NCBI GenBank assembly: GCA_025618425.1
Contig: CM046838.1
Location: 15,181,629 to 15,245,628, forward strand
Direction of reading: 5' to 3'
Source: Heliocidaris tuberculata
Lineage: Eukaryota > Echinodermata > Echinoidea > Camarodonta > Echinometridae
DNA length: 64,000 nucleotides
Made by a program: the position numbers and the translations under genes. Positions 33,753 through 44,037 of the stretch are shown here, in pieces. Position 1 is the first letter of the stretch, and each line of letters begins with the position of its first letter. The notes below the pieces were generated by a model. It did not search any database and was not told the origin of the DNA. It was given only the letters and a program-made list of their open reading frames with translations.

Positions 33753-35652
33753 TTCCAGTGGAAAATATGAGGTTATTCGTTTCGTCAGTTGTGCCAGCAT
33801 TTTTGCCTTTTCGGTATTCTACAAACTCTGACCCTCATTTGTACTGATCAATATTAAAAATTTGTTGACTAATATACAATTCCTATGTTAAACTATGTGC
33901 ATGTATATGTTAAACTGGTGTCAACTTGAAGGCTGATGTCTACTCTTCAGTTTGATATCATATTTTTGAAGTGCCACAAATCTGATGATAAATGAAATGT
34001 GGGTGATTGTGAGAAATCAGTTCTTATTACAGGTTACCCAAACTTTTGGAGGGCAGTGTATGTGGTTACCAAAGTTGAAAAAATTGCCAATTTTGACAAA
34101 AAAAAACATTGATTTTGAACCTCTCAATGTGTTGCAAATTTAAGGAATTTAAAGCTTATTATCATTATTATTGTGGCTGCGGTACATGTGATATGTGTAT
34201 TTAGGTGCTTTACATGTAGTTATGTTTGACAGTATAGATCATAACTGCTTGGTAGTCTGTTCCTATTTACCCCTGTTATTTAGGAATTTTTTTTAAATAA
34301 GAAAATTAAGGAAAAAAAATAAAATGAAATATAAACCGAATTGTAATCAACTTCTTTCAGTGGAATTATATGCAAGACCATATTTGTGAGGTCATTATGC
34401 AAAATCTGATGATTTACTTCAGTAGGTCTGAAGATAGAAAGGAAATTTTTGACCACACACTGAGGTAAATATTAATTGATTCCCATCATGTTGTTCATGA
34501 TTGGACAGCTAGAGGTGTATGGTACATAACTATAATAAATTAGATGAGTTTGCGTTATTACTTTGAAAATGAAAATGAAAATCAAAATTTGCCTCTTTTT
34601 GTTCCTATTCACCCGTGTTCCTTTTCACCCCGTTTACGGTACTAAATATGATCAATTCATTACTGAATATGATGCAAAGTAAGGTTTATATTTACCTTGA
34701 CATGTACATATTTGCTGCATGATTGCACAGCTAAGCTACATGTACATGTACCTATCAAATGGAATATGTCTTTATTATATATATCAAATCTTCTCTTTCT
34801 TATTCAGATGGATGTTGTACTTATTGGGATATAAAGAAACCAAGCTCTATCTGTACAACGGTTTTGCTATGCTGGGAGCTTTCTTTGCTGTAAGAGTAGG
34901 AATACTCCCGTTCTTCTACTACATTCTCCTCAAATCATTTATTGAACGTAAGAATCAAGTTCCTTGTTATATTCTTTATGTTTTACAGCAGCAAAGCGAG
35001 AGGGTAAATGAGTATGGTTCATTTTGTGCAAAGAAATTTTGCATGACAATGTAGTTATCATTTGGGAATTGCTTTGTTCAGGGTAAACTATAGCAAAGCA
35101 TAGTTCACCATTGGGGGGGGGGCAAAAAGAGACATTATAAGGAAGTTAATTACAAGTAAACTTCTGTATTTGGCAACGTAATGATGTAATAAGAGAGGTT
35201 CTAAAATCCCCATCTCTAAACACTCTTATTCTATCACAAGAAAGCTATCTTTCTCCGGAACATTTCAGTATTCTAATGGCTGAAAACTACATTCAACCAC
35301 ATTCCAGAAATTGGATCTCTTTATAAAAAATAATTGTTTTAAACTTTCATTATTTAAAAAAATTGCAAAATAAAGTACCGAAAATTGGTAGAATTTGGCA
35401 GCTCTGCTTTTACATGTATAACCTGTGCAATTGATGAATGTCTTGTTTTACCTCCTTTATATCATGATCATTACAGAAGGCTTCAGAAGGCTGCCCTTGT
35501 GGGTGACCTTGACATGCTTCGTCTGCAGCATAGGCTTAGATGCCATCAATATCTTCTGGTTCCTCAAGATGGCCAAGGGTGCATACAGGATGCTAAAGAA
35601 GAGTGCTGCCAAGTCAGATCAAAAGTCTGATCAACATATAAAAGCACAGTGA
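23787..35652 (+). CDS. TLCD4: TLC domain-containing protein 4 (TMEM56-like), seven coding exons
   Basis: Coding exons: 23787-23968, 24755-24844, 28390-28448, 29676-29770, 32583-32656, 34808-34947, 35477-35652. All junctions are GT/AG with consistent phase, giving one 271-residue frame (816 nt with stop); vertebrate TLCD4 is about 263. The protein is multi-pass: a first membrane span (VVYSFVIFGVAACIAPYL), then the TLC-domain landmarks FDWNSR, a histidine pair in FYIFHHVAVV, FGNIRVIAEFSTPFVNLRW, and a final span in LPLWVTLTCFVCSIGLDAIN followed by a basic cytosolic tail. TLC proteins include ceramide synthases and lipid-sensing membrane proteins; the enzymatic role of this subfamily is uncertain, so I infer only a membrane lipid-related function. 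Other TLCD subfamilies fit less well by motif order. Introns are up to 3.5 kb and filled with short transposons. Confidence 0.92.
24089..24240. repeat. Dispersed inverted-repeat unit, copy 1 (TLCD4 intron 1)
   Basis: GGGCCCAGTTTCATAAAACT at the left is mirrored by AGTTAATTATGAAACGGGGC at the right. Inside are TTATCAATAACA and AAGCTACTGAAATTCTTG. Related units lie at 30990-31115, 35841-35990 and 37992-38143; some are inverted. These are likely old non-autonomous elements. Confidence 0.7.
24979..26141. mobile_element. 1.16-kb element with ~40-bp terminal inverted repeats (TLCD4 intron 2)
   Basis: TGTGACCCGGCACCACAAAA, continuing through CCACCAAAAAGTCGCAA, is mirrored at the right end by GGTTGCGACTTTTTGGTGGT and GTGCCGGGTCACA. 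TATA-rich flanks hide the target duplication. The interior is weakly coding at best: two short open frames with no family resemblance. Confidence 0.85.
26335..26525. repeat. TTCGCGAA-rich dispersed repeat (TLCD4 intron 2)
   Basis: Repeated TTTTGCGA, TTTCACGAA and TTCGCGAAAGTTTCATG motifs in both orientations. Similar sequence occurs at 53667-53815 in AP1M intron 2. Probably a short non-autonomous transposon. Confidence 0.55.
27281..28331. mobile_element. Element with short inverted ends, GT/CCGT repeat and 147-bp tandem array (TLCD4 intron 2)
   Basis: TGTCCCCGCCG at the left and CGGCGGGGACA at the right are perfect 11-bp inverted ends. After the left end come AACGAAGTTCGCG, a GT run, a CCGT run (27352-27412), then five head-to-tail units whose AAATGCTACTTCTCC anchors sit at 27431, 27578, 27725, 27872 and 28019, a period of exactly 147 bp. 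Units 2-5 are almost identical. A proline/serine-rich plus-strand frame through the CCGT run is an artefact. Confidence 0.8.
28621..29033. mobile_element. Mariner-like short element with TA target (TLCD4 intron 3)
   Basis: TA at 28619-28620 and 29034-29035 flanks ends CAGTGCATATCAAAAAAAGT and ACTTTTTTTGATACACACTG. Inverted similarity runs inward (GTACACACTTTGAAAATATC and its mirror; GTTTCATCGGATGACAC and its mirror). 413 bp, no coding capacity. A TA duplication fits a Tc1/mariner-type transposase. Confidence 0.85.
29771..31757. other. TLCD4 intron 4, left part
   Basis: No exon missed by the frame analysis. Poly-C runs sit at 29821-29835 and 30567-30580, and a TACATGTACATGTA stretch near 30295. 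A copy of the GTTTCAT repeat spans ~30990-31115. Confidence 0.5.
31758..32161. mobile_element. piggyBac-like short element with TTAA target, CCCTTTC ends (TLCD4 intron 4)
   Basis: TTAA at 31754-31757 and 32162-32165 flanks ends CCCTTTCA and TGAAAGGG. CCC-type ends with a TTAA target are the piggyBac signature. The 404-bp body contains CACATTTTGTGGTTTGGCTC and GCGTTTGATGCCAGGAATTT and has no transposase. Related copies: 41012-41400 (same orientation, decayed ends) and a reversed copy starting at 33375. Confidence 0.85.
32841..33370. mobile_element. Fold-back element with TTAA target (TLCD4 intron 5)
   Basis: TTAA at 32837-32840 and 33371-33374 flanks ends AGGAGAATGAAACCCTGGGG and CCCCAGGATTTCATTCTCCT. 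The arms match over about 260 bp each (for example GTTTGAAAAGTCTCAATTTA and its mirror; ATCCTCAAATTGGCAATG and its mirror; GTTTAGTAGTACAACTCTC and its mirror), leaving a small central gap. It shares the TCAAATTGGCAA motif and architecture with the elements at 8963 and 39511 but has different terminal bases. Confidence 0.88.
33375..34160. mobile_element. Reversed CCCTTTCA-type TTAA element, split by a mariner-like insertion
   Basis: Starting at the shared TTAA, CCCTTTCATGACAGGAATTA and on to ~33496 is an inverted copy of the family at 31758. The copy resumes at ~34061 with GTTGAAAAAATTGCCAATTT, TTGAACCTCTCAATGTG and AAAGCTTATT, then fades. It is interrupted exactly by the TA-flanked unit at 33499-34058. 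Confidence 0.75.
33499..34058. mobile_element. Mariner-like short element nested in a TTAA element (TLCD4 intron 5)
   Basis: TA at 33497-33498 and 34059-34060 flanks ends CACTGCCCTCCCAAAGTTTG and CAAACTTTTGGAGGGCAGTG. Inner arms match inverted (AGAACTGATTTCTCACAA; GAAGAGTAGACATCAGCCTT). The centre holds a C run and an A run near 33704-33748. No coding capacity. Confidence 0.85.
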
Positions 35653-38600
35653 TGTTCCAATTTGTGCAAAACCTGTGTGATTGATGCAATATCCTTGTGA
35701 CTGGTGATCTGATTCTGATGTATGCTTAAGCAACATTTCCTCCAGGAAATATAGGGTTAGGGTAACTTTATGTTTGCGATGGAATTTTAGGATAGGTTAG
35801 TGTCACTGTAAAGGTTAGATAATGTATAGTGTTGAGTCCAGGGCCCTGTTTCATAAAACTTGTCATCGATGACAAGTTGCAGTAACTGTTATAAGCTACT
35901 GAAATCCTTGCATCAGATAAGCTGAGAGCAAATTTGTCGCTGAAAATCACTGAGGAGACACTTGATGAAACGCCCCCCCCCCCCCCCCCCCATGATTAAG
36001 GTTAGGACTTTGACCAGTGTAGGAAATTGACCTGGAGGAATTGTCACCGAAGCATGTGTCATACAGTTGTGTATTTATGAACCTCGGAAATTACAAATTA
36101 TTTGTTGGAATATGTATATTTAATGGAGTATTTTTATATGATCGTTACTTTGAATTACTGTAAAAGTTTAAATTTGTGCACGAAAAGTATTTTTAAAGGA
36201 GAAAAAACATGCATAAAAACTATGCACCTTTGTTTTGTTTGTGTGTGCATTTTTGAGTGGACACAGCACAAAATTTGTTTGAAGCTTGCTTTTTCAGTAT
36301 TCATATTGACATATTGGTGGTTGAGTTTTGGACATGATCCTTATTTCTACTTTTATATTCACCAGTTTAAACCGTCTTCTGATTTTTGCTTTTGAATGAT
36401 TCTACAGAATGCAATTTGGAGTATTTTGATGTAAAATACATGTATACTTCTTCCACTTTTGTAATTACCAGGGTAAATAGCTTCATGATTGCATCATCAA
36501 TATTAATTATCTGAGGACTATTCTAGTATGTCAGCCAGGTTGAGCCCAGACCTACCAAGTCTCACGCATTAGGCGTGACAGTCACGCATTAGGGCTCTTA
36601 CTCACGCCCAAAAATCTTGTTCTTACGCTTAGCCTCCCAGCCTATCTCCATATATTCCCTACCTGGCGCTGATGCGCGGATAATCTCACGCATTGCTAGT
36701 CTTTGACCTTGGCGTCTCTGTGAGCCTTTTTACTCATTGATGTTCTCAGCAAGGCAATAGTACAAATATGAGTGATCTACCTTTGCACCATCACATGTAG
36801 ATGGCTTGGGAGACATTTTTGGGATATTTATTCTCTTATCAAGAAGAATTTACCCTTGGTATTTCTCTTTTGAAGTCTAACACACCTGGTATGATGTGGT
36901 GTGAACTTAATTCCAAGAACCTTGCCGATACTAATATTTTCATCCACAGTAGCCTGAGATGTTGTAGTACCAGCAAGTCCAAAGAATGCCTGTGTTTTAT
37001 GTCAGAAGATCCGGAAACTATTTATTTTCTTTCTAAATCAATTGTATTTTCAGCTTTATGCTACTATTATCATTCATTGAGATAACTCCTCAAACAGCCA
37101 AACTATAAAAAAAATAAAAATTTAATGATTGAAAGATCAGTTTTAAAATGTACATTGGTCATTTGTTTTACAAAATAACCCAGTTCAAAAAGGGTTAACA
37201 AAGAAAATTTTACAGTATGAACTGTGACATCCTAAAACATTCATAGATTCACCAGTAATTCAAAATGCATTGTATGTTTTATAAATGAAGTACAGTACAC
37301 TATCGAGCACAGCAGAGTTCATTTTTTTCTTCCAGTATCTTTAATGCTTTTATTCATCTTCTTTAGTAAATATGTAACATTATGAAGTGTTTGTATATCA
37401 TGAAATTCTGGAGAATAACCACAAAAAGATAAAATTATCTTGAAGTTCATTTGGAACACCAACATGTTTCAAGTCTTTTTCACATTGCTACAAAACATCA
37501 GATGTACAAGTACAGGTACATGTAATTTCATTAATGTGTACACCACAAAGTTTAATTTGTTATTAATTCACTCTATAAAAAATAAACCTGTCAAATATTT
37601 TATACACAACTAAAGAAATAATGTGCATGGATGATACAGATAACATTTTCAGATATTTATTTAATTGCTTTAATTTCCAATTTTAAAAAATGTATTTGAA
37701 TCAATGAAGGTACTCAGTGGTACTGCCTAAAATCATTTGAATGGTTATCATAGAGTCTTGTCAGGAAAGTATAGTAAATTGGAAAATCTTTCCAACTATT
37801 TTTAGAGAATTTAAATATATATATACAACTACAGGAGCTAATGTTGCTAGGTGTACATTTTAAAATTGACTTTTTGTGAGAAACCTGCAGACAGACAGAA
37901 AACCTGGAAAATCAATGGTACTACAATAAAAATTTTAAAATGTCCACCTTCAGAATGATTCTGAGATATATTTTACCAAGATTGTGACCCCAGGGTCCCA
38001 TTTCATAAAACTTGTTATCAATAACAACTGCGCCATTTCTATGACAAATTTGCTCTCAGCCAATCAGATTCAATGATTTCAGTAGCTTATAACAACTATC
38101 GTAACTTGTCATTGATATCAATTTTTATGAAACTGGCCCAGGAATGGATGTGAAACAGAATGCATATATGAATGCAGAATCATTGTCTTTCATCACCATT
38201 TCATTCAGTATTACACTTTCCACAGTACTTACGTACTGTAGACATTGCATTCTATGTTAGTCAATCTTTATAGATACCATTTAACTTATTTGTTTGCTGA
38301 AAGTAAAGACAGATGGTTATGGAAAGCAAGAAAAATGCTTGAAAAATCACTTTGTTTTAGCTTGTTAAGGTGATGTCACATCTCATGCTTTCGTCTATGA
38401 AAAATGTGTGTGTGTGTTATAACTAAATCTTATTAAAAACCTTACTCAACCTGTAAAATTATTGGATGATTATAACTATCGGTACTGAGTTTCCCTAATT
38501 TAGGAAACAAAGGGGAGGAAAGAGTCAATTTTCTTTTTTAGGTTCATACATTCTGCAAGCAAGTGAAGTGGGCAAGCAAACATTTTTGAAGTGAAAATAT

Positions 38601-39506
38601 TTTTTCTTCATAAAAATACATTCCCCCCCCCAAAAAAAAAAAACTTTTTTAAAAAGTTTGTACAGCAACAAATCAAGGTGATGGTTGCCTGCAGCCACAC
38701 CCCCTCCCCCTTCCCCCATACCTGTGATCTTGCATATGTGCCCTTCATACATTTAATGCACGATTAAAGGCAAATATAAACAATGGACCATAGGTGCTGG
38801 GTATTCTAATCATGATTGCAATTTTTTGATGTGTGTAAAGCTCAAAAGACTTTATACTAGCAAAATCATTAACATTTGATGTGATCGAAGTACATGTATG
38901 TAATTAATTAAGAGTGGATATACATGTATATTTTATATGGACATATTTTGTTCTACATGCATTTCATGCCTATGTAAACATTATTGATATTTAAGAACTT
39001 CAATCTTCAATGTACTACAATGTTTTATTTAAAATGGTCCATAGTACATATCTCAGGATCTTTGTCACTTTTTTATTTCTTTTTATTTAATGATATTAAT
39101 CTACACAGACTTGGAATAAACTGCAACAATATAGATGTATGTGTGTTATGCTTGTGTCCATTTTTACTAGCAGTCAGTATCAAGATAAATGAAGATTAGC
39201 CAAATTCGTTGATAAAAAAAGACTCAAAGAAAAATGAAGACAAGACTCAACGTTCCTGTGGAGTAAAGGGAGAAACAGAGAAAGATTGAGAAATCAGATA
39301 CATGTAATTGTACTTATCAGAACTGAAAGTAGTGCCCACTTTATTTTTTGGCATAAAATGAACCAAAGAATTTAGAGAAAGAAAGGGACAGAGTCAGAGA
39401 GTGAAGAATACATGAACAAGTTTTGAGCAAGAAAAACTATCGGGTACGGAAAGATTGTTGGTCCAGGTGCTAGGTACATTTTGTAGAAATACATGTTCAT
39501 GACAAC
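35653..39506. other. TLCD4 3' UTR and convergent intergenic region
   Basis: No further gene seen. AATAAA at 37581-37586 is one possible polyadenylation signal for TLCD4. GTTTCAT-type repeats sit at 35841-35990 (ending in a long C run at ~35972) and 37992-38143. Near 36550-36630 are short repeats of TCACGCATTAGG. A CA/TACATGTA-rich stretch lies near 38890-38960. Confidence 0.5.
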
Positions 39507-39510
39507 TTAA

Positions 39511-40115
39511 AGGCCAATCCAACCTTTGTAATAATTTGATTTGTGTGAAAGCAGAGAAATCACAGGAGCAGATTAGTGAAAGTTTGAATAAAATCGGACA
39601 AGCAAAAAGAAAGTTCTGACTTTTTCTATAAGTTGTAATCACTATACATACATGTTTGGGAATTTCATAATTGGTTGTATCGGTACGGTCACTGTGATGT
39701 AGCAGCAGTCAACTTTCCCATTCACTCCAACACAAAATGACTAAGTGTCAATTTTTCAAAACGTATGACTCGGTAAGATCTTTCTCTTTGGAGGACCTAT
39801 AACAATATACATGTACATGTACTATCTATAATTTATTGTGATTACTGATTACAAAGGAAAAAGGAGCTTGGGAGAAAAACAGAATTTAATGATAGTTTGG
39901 TGTACGACAAATGGGAGTGTTGACCGTGAATACGTCACAATCGATTCACGAAGTTGCCAATTTGAGATTGCCATAGAATAGAGTAGTGATCTCATTTTGC
40001 AAACATTCATAACTTTCTTATTCTTTTTCTTATTTCTTTCAAACTTTCACCATACTTTTTCTCTTATTTTTCTCCTTTCACACAAATCAGCTTCTTACAA
40101 AGGTTGGATTATCCT
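39511..40115. mobile_element. Fold-back element with TTAA target duplication, copy 2
   Basis: TTAA at 39507-39510 and 40116-40119 flanks ends AGGCCAATCCAACCTTTGTA and TACAAAGGTTGGATTATCCT. It shares inner blocks with the copy at 8963: GTGAAAGTTTGAA, AAATCGGACAAG, TTTGTGTGAAAGCAGA and the TTGCCAATTTGAGATTGCCA motif. Arms again cover most of the unit. No coding capacity. Confidence 0.85.
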
Positions 40116-41011
40116 TTAAGCGCATTCTGGATCAGTTTGGAACACCTTTCAAATGCATGTAAAGCCCACCGCACATACCGATCGCGATCCGATTTTGGAA
40201 ATACAAGTAAATCCCAATACTAATAGTATTAAATATGGAATTTAAACAAACAAAATCTTTCTAATTCAGGTTCTGAACAATAATATGAATACTAAAAACT
40301 AGGACTTTGTTGCATTATCAGTCCTCTACCCGTATTAAAGGCCAAATAGGACTGCTCTGACTTCACTACGATTTGGAGCCCATTTAGGCTCACAGTAGGC
40401 TGTAATGTGGTTTTCATTTATCTATATGACTATTCAGAACCTCGATCAAAAAATATTTTACATGTTTAAATGTTTATATCAAATGCCATTACATTTTCTT
40501 TCGGAAATCGGATCACTTTAAAGGGGGACTTTACATTTTGAGGCTTGACTCTCAAAAAAGAAAATTACACACCTGAAATACAACTTTACAATGCATGTAT
40601 TTGAATCATTTTCAAATTTTCAAAGCAGCAATATGACTTCATATGGGTATTAGTATTGGCATTCATTATTTGATATCAAGACTTTGCATAATTAAAGAAC
40701 ACACAATGTAACTCAACTTATCATATAGGCCTATTATCTTTTACATGGCATTATTTTTATGATGGGATTAAAATCCTAAAGTTAAACTCAGTAGGTGAAA
40801 AGAAGTCTAAAGACCCTTTCAGGCATAACTCAGAAGATCGAACACTTTAAAAAAAAAACTGATGCAGCAAAATTGTATTTGTATTAAGAGTAAGATATCA
40901 TAAATGATGAGAATGAAAACATGTATTGTAACTGCATACATAATCTGTATGTTTAAGATACAGAAATGTGAAACGCACAATGTCATTTTCTTCTAGCCAT
41001 GGCTGTTTCCT

Positions 41012-41400
41012 AACCCTTTTGCGACATCACTCCACATTTTGTGGTTTGGCTCAATAAATTTTTTTATTCAGAGCCCTCTAAACAATATATACAAGATGAA
41101 TGAGTAACAAGAACAAAAATTCTATACATACTGTGACCACAATGCGTTTGATGCCAGGAATTTCAAAAAGGAGAATAAGCTTTAAAATCCTTAAACTGGC
41201 AATACATTGAGAGGTTCAAAATCACTTTTTTGGCAATTTTTTTCAACTTTTGACAAAGTTGCTAACCATGTATATTGTTTTCAAAGACATAACATTTTCA
41301 TAAACACCATGTAGTATTAAAAGAAAATTATTGTTGTTTCAAATTTGAAGAACAAAATGCAATCACTTTAGCCCTTAAATGATTCCTGTCATGAAAGGGA
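41012..41400. repeat. Decayed copy of the CCCTTTC-ended TTAA element
   Basis: CACATTTTGTGGTTTGGCTC, GCGTTTGATGCCAGGAATTT and TGATTCCTGTCATGAAAGGG match 31758-32161 in order. The flanking TTAA sites are mutated (CTAA at the left, none at the right), so this is an older insertion. Confidence 0.8.
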
Positions 41401-41879
41401 GACGTTTACCGTATGTCATATCTGAATAAGCCACACAGAAGCCTACAATCTTTCAGATAGCAATGTGTAATAATGGATATAAATTAAAAAGAATTCAATC
41501 TATCTCTGAAATGAAGACAAAGAATCTTAGTAAAACTTCAAAACACAAACAATTGTCAGTCAAGACAAGGGCAATTCCAGGATTTTTTCAAAGGGGGAGG
41601 GGCACAATGAGAAAAGGATGTCACACATCACTTTTTTTTTTTTTTTTTTTTGGTTGTTGTTTTTTCGTTTTTTGTTGTTGTTTTTTTTGGGGGGGTTTAA
41701 AATTTAAAAGGGGCCCACTTTTGGGTTGCATACATATACTTAAGTGTGCCACTTGGGTTTAAAAAAGGGTGGGTATAGGCCATTGTGCACCCCCCCCCCC
41801 CTTAATCCACCACAGAGTCAAGTTATGATCAGGCCAGATCTATGCAGTTCATTATTGTAGCAGGATGCATCCAATCTCA
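41401..41879. other. CCDC152 3' flank, homopolymer-rich
   Basis: T run at ~41633-41651, further T and G runs to ~41696, and a C run at ~41789. The border CAATTCCAGGATTTTTTCAA...GGGGG resembles the poly-C family at 5.8 kb. No exon. Confidence 0.5.
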
Positions 41880-43935
41880 TCAGAACTTTCTCTTTGCTCC
41901 ATAGGTGCCTCCTGTCTGTGCATCAAGCCTCCTCTGAAGATCAGAAATGGTTCTCTTTAGAGTCGAGATGTGCTGGTCATTCTCTGCTTTGACATTTAAC
42001 AGTTTCTGAAATAAAAGTGCGACAAGACGAAGTGAACAGTATAAAGTGGAGGTGTTCAGGCTCTACATGGTTTATTTGAAATTCATCAATTTTGAAATTT
42101 AACATCCACATATATGGCAATGCACTGTATAGGCGAAATGGATATTTGTAACTGAAAAGGAGAGGTAAAAGTGCAAAACAGAGCTTGATTCATTTATTTT
42201 AATTTCATGTTCCATTCTTCAAATATACCATTCATAAATGCATTTGTGTTCAAGACAATCACATTCTAATTCCATTCTATGAATGATAGATGTTTGTTCC
42301 AAACCTGCTTGTATAATAGAAGAGTCTAGAGAGTAGGAGAGAGAGGGGTAGGCAGAGTGAGGGGGAAATAGAAGTAAATTTCTTACCTGTCTGAATATAT
42401 CACTACCTCTGTTTGCAGTCTTGGAACTCTGTTGTTGAGCTCGAGTAATTTCTTTCTGCAGTTTCAACAGCTTAGAATCATACTGTCATACAAGAATATA
42501 ATCAGAATAAAGGTAACAGAGAAAGTGCAACAACCAAAAACTTTTGGGGTCACGTACATGCAATGATGGCTCCCTTAAACTAATAAACCTTCCATTATAT
42601 GAAGCGAATTAATTTTGTTCACCTTTGACTCAAGGATAGTAAAGCATTGTTGAACACAGACAAAAATTACCACTAACCTGAATGACAGCTGTTCATTAAA
42701 TGGATACCACAGCAAGGAATTCAAAGTTTGTTCTCTTTGTTAGCTTTATTGACAGAACTTAACAATAAATTATTTTTGCATTATCTTGGAAGGTAATTTC
42801 ACATCTTCATCAGATACATGTATATGGGTCACAGTTTAGTAATCAAACGAGTGACTTCTATGTAAGGAGACCCATGTTTGATCTTTTGCAAGTTCATCTT
42901 GAAGATTGACAGTTGCTGATAAAAAATAGTAACCCACCTCCAGTCTAACTCTTGCCACTTCAGTCTGTTTTTCTCTGTCCAGTTCAGTCAGTTTCCTATG
43001 AAGCTGATCAATCTCATTCATCTTGGATTGTAAACTCTCTTTCAACAATGTCACCTCTTTATCTCCTACAGGAACAAGGAAATATAGTAATGAATTCAAT
43101 TCAGGATAAAGGAAAAACTAGGTGTTACAATGTTGAGATATGTACTTGGATTATTTTAGGACATCAAAATAATTTGTGTTTGCATTTTGTTCTTACATTA
43201 ATACACATCAGAAGAGGATGTCAAGATAGACCTCCCTATGCCAGATAATTATTGCAACACTTTGTATCTGAAGAACAATTATCAAAAACATTATGCAATT
43301 CACGTTTCTGAAGTAGAGTTACTTTCATCTTTCCCTGTGACTGATGACAAATTAGCAAAGACAGCCTCCACTATTAGTTATCAAAATGGATTTAAGCCTC
43401 TTACACGTAAATGGCTTTAATCTCCTTGATTACTACCAACACTGAAACCATTTTAAACCTTGATACTTATAGACAGAGATTACAGATGCATCATCTAACA
43501 AATATTGAATAATACCATCTATTAAAAAAAAAGGGAGATATAAGATTATTTACAGGAGTGGGGGCATGAATATTTCACATGGCAGAGGGACTTTCTAGCT
43601 GGATTTACAATGCCCCCCCCCCCCCCCGAATAAAAAGTTACTTTTTATTTGAAAATGAATTGACGGTGTTATGAGCAAGTCTATGTAAAGCTTTGCTTTT
43701 TATTTAGGATCCCCACAATTTACATTTTCATTTTCTTTTTTACCTCTCTTACCTGTATCTCTCGACACTTTCTACCTATTTAGCACACATTATACTTGAT
43801 TTGAGTCCTTTAACCTTATTCTTTTGTAACCAACTCTTATGCCTGCAAAATCTAAATTGTTTATGATGTAAATGTGGAACAAATAAACTTAAAATTATCC
43901 CCCTGCAAATTTCCCTTTATAGTAAATATGAAAGG

Positions 43936-43987
<52 letters not shown>

Positions 43988-43990
43988 CCT

Positions 43991-44037
<47 letters not shown>

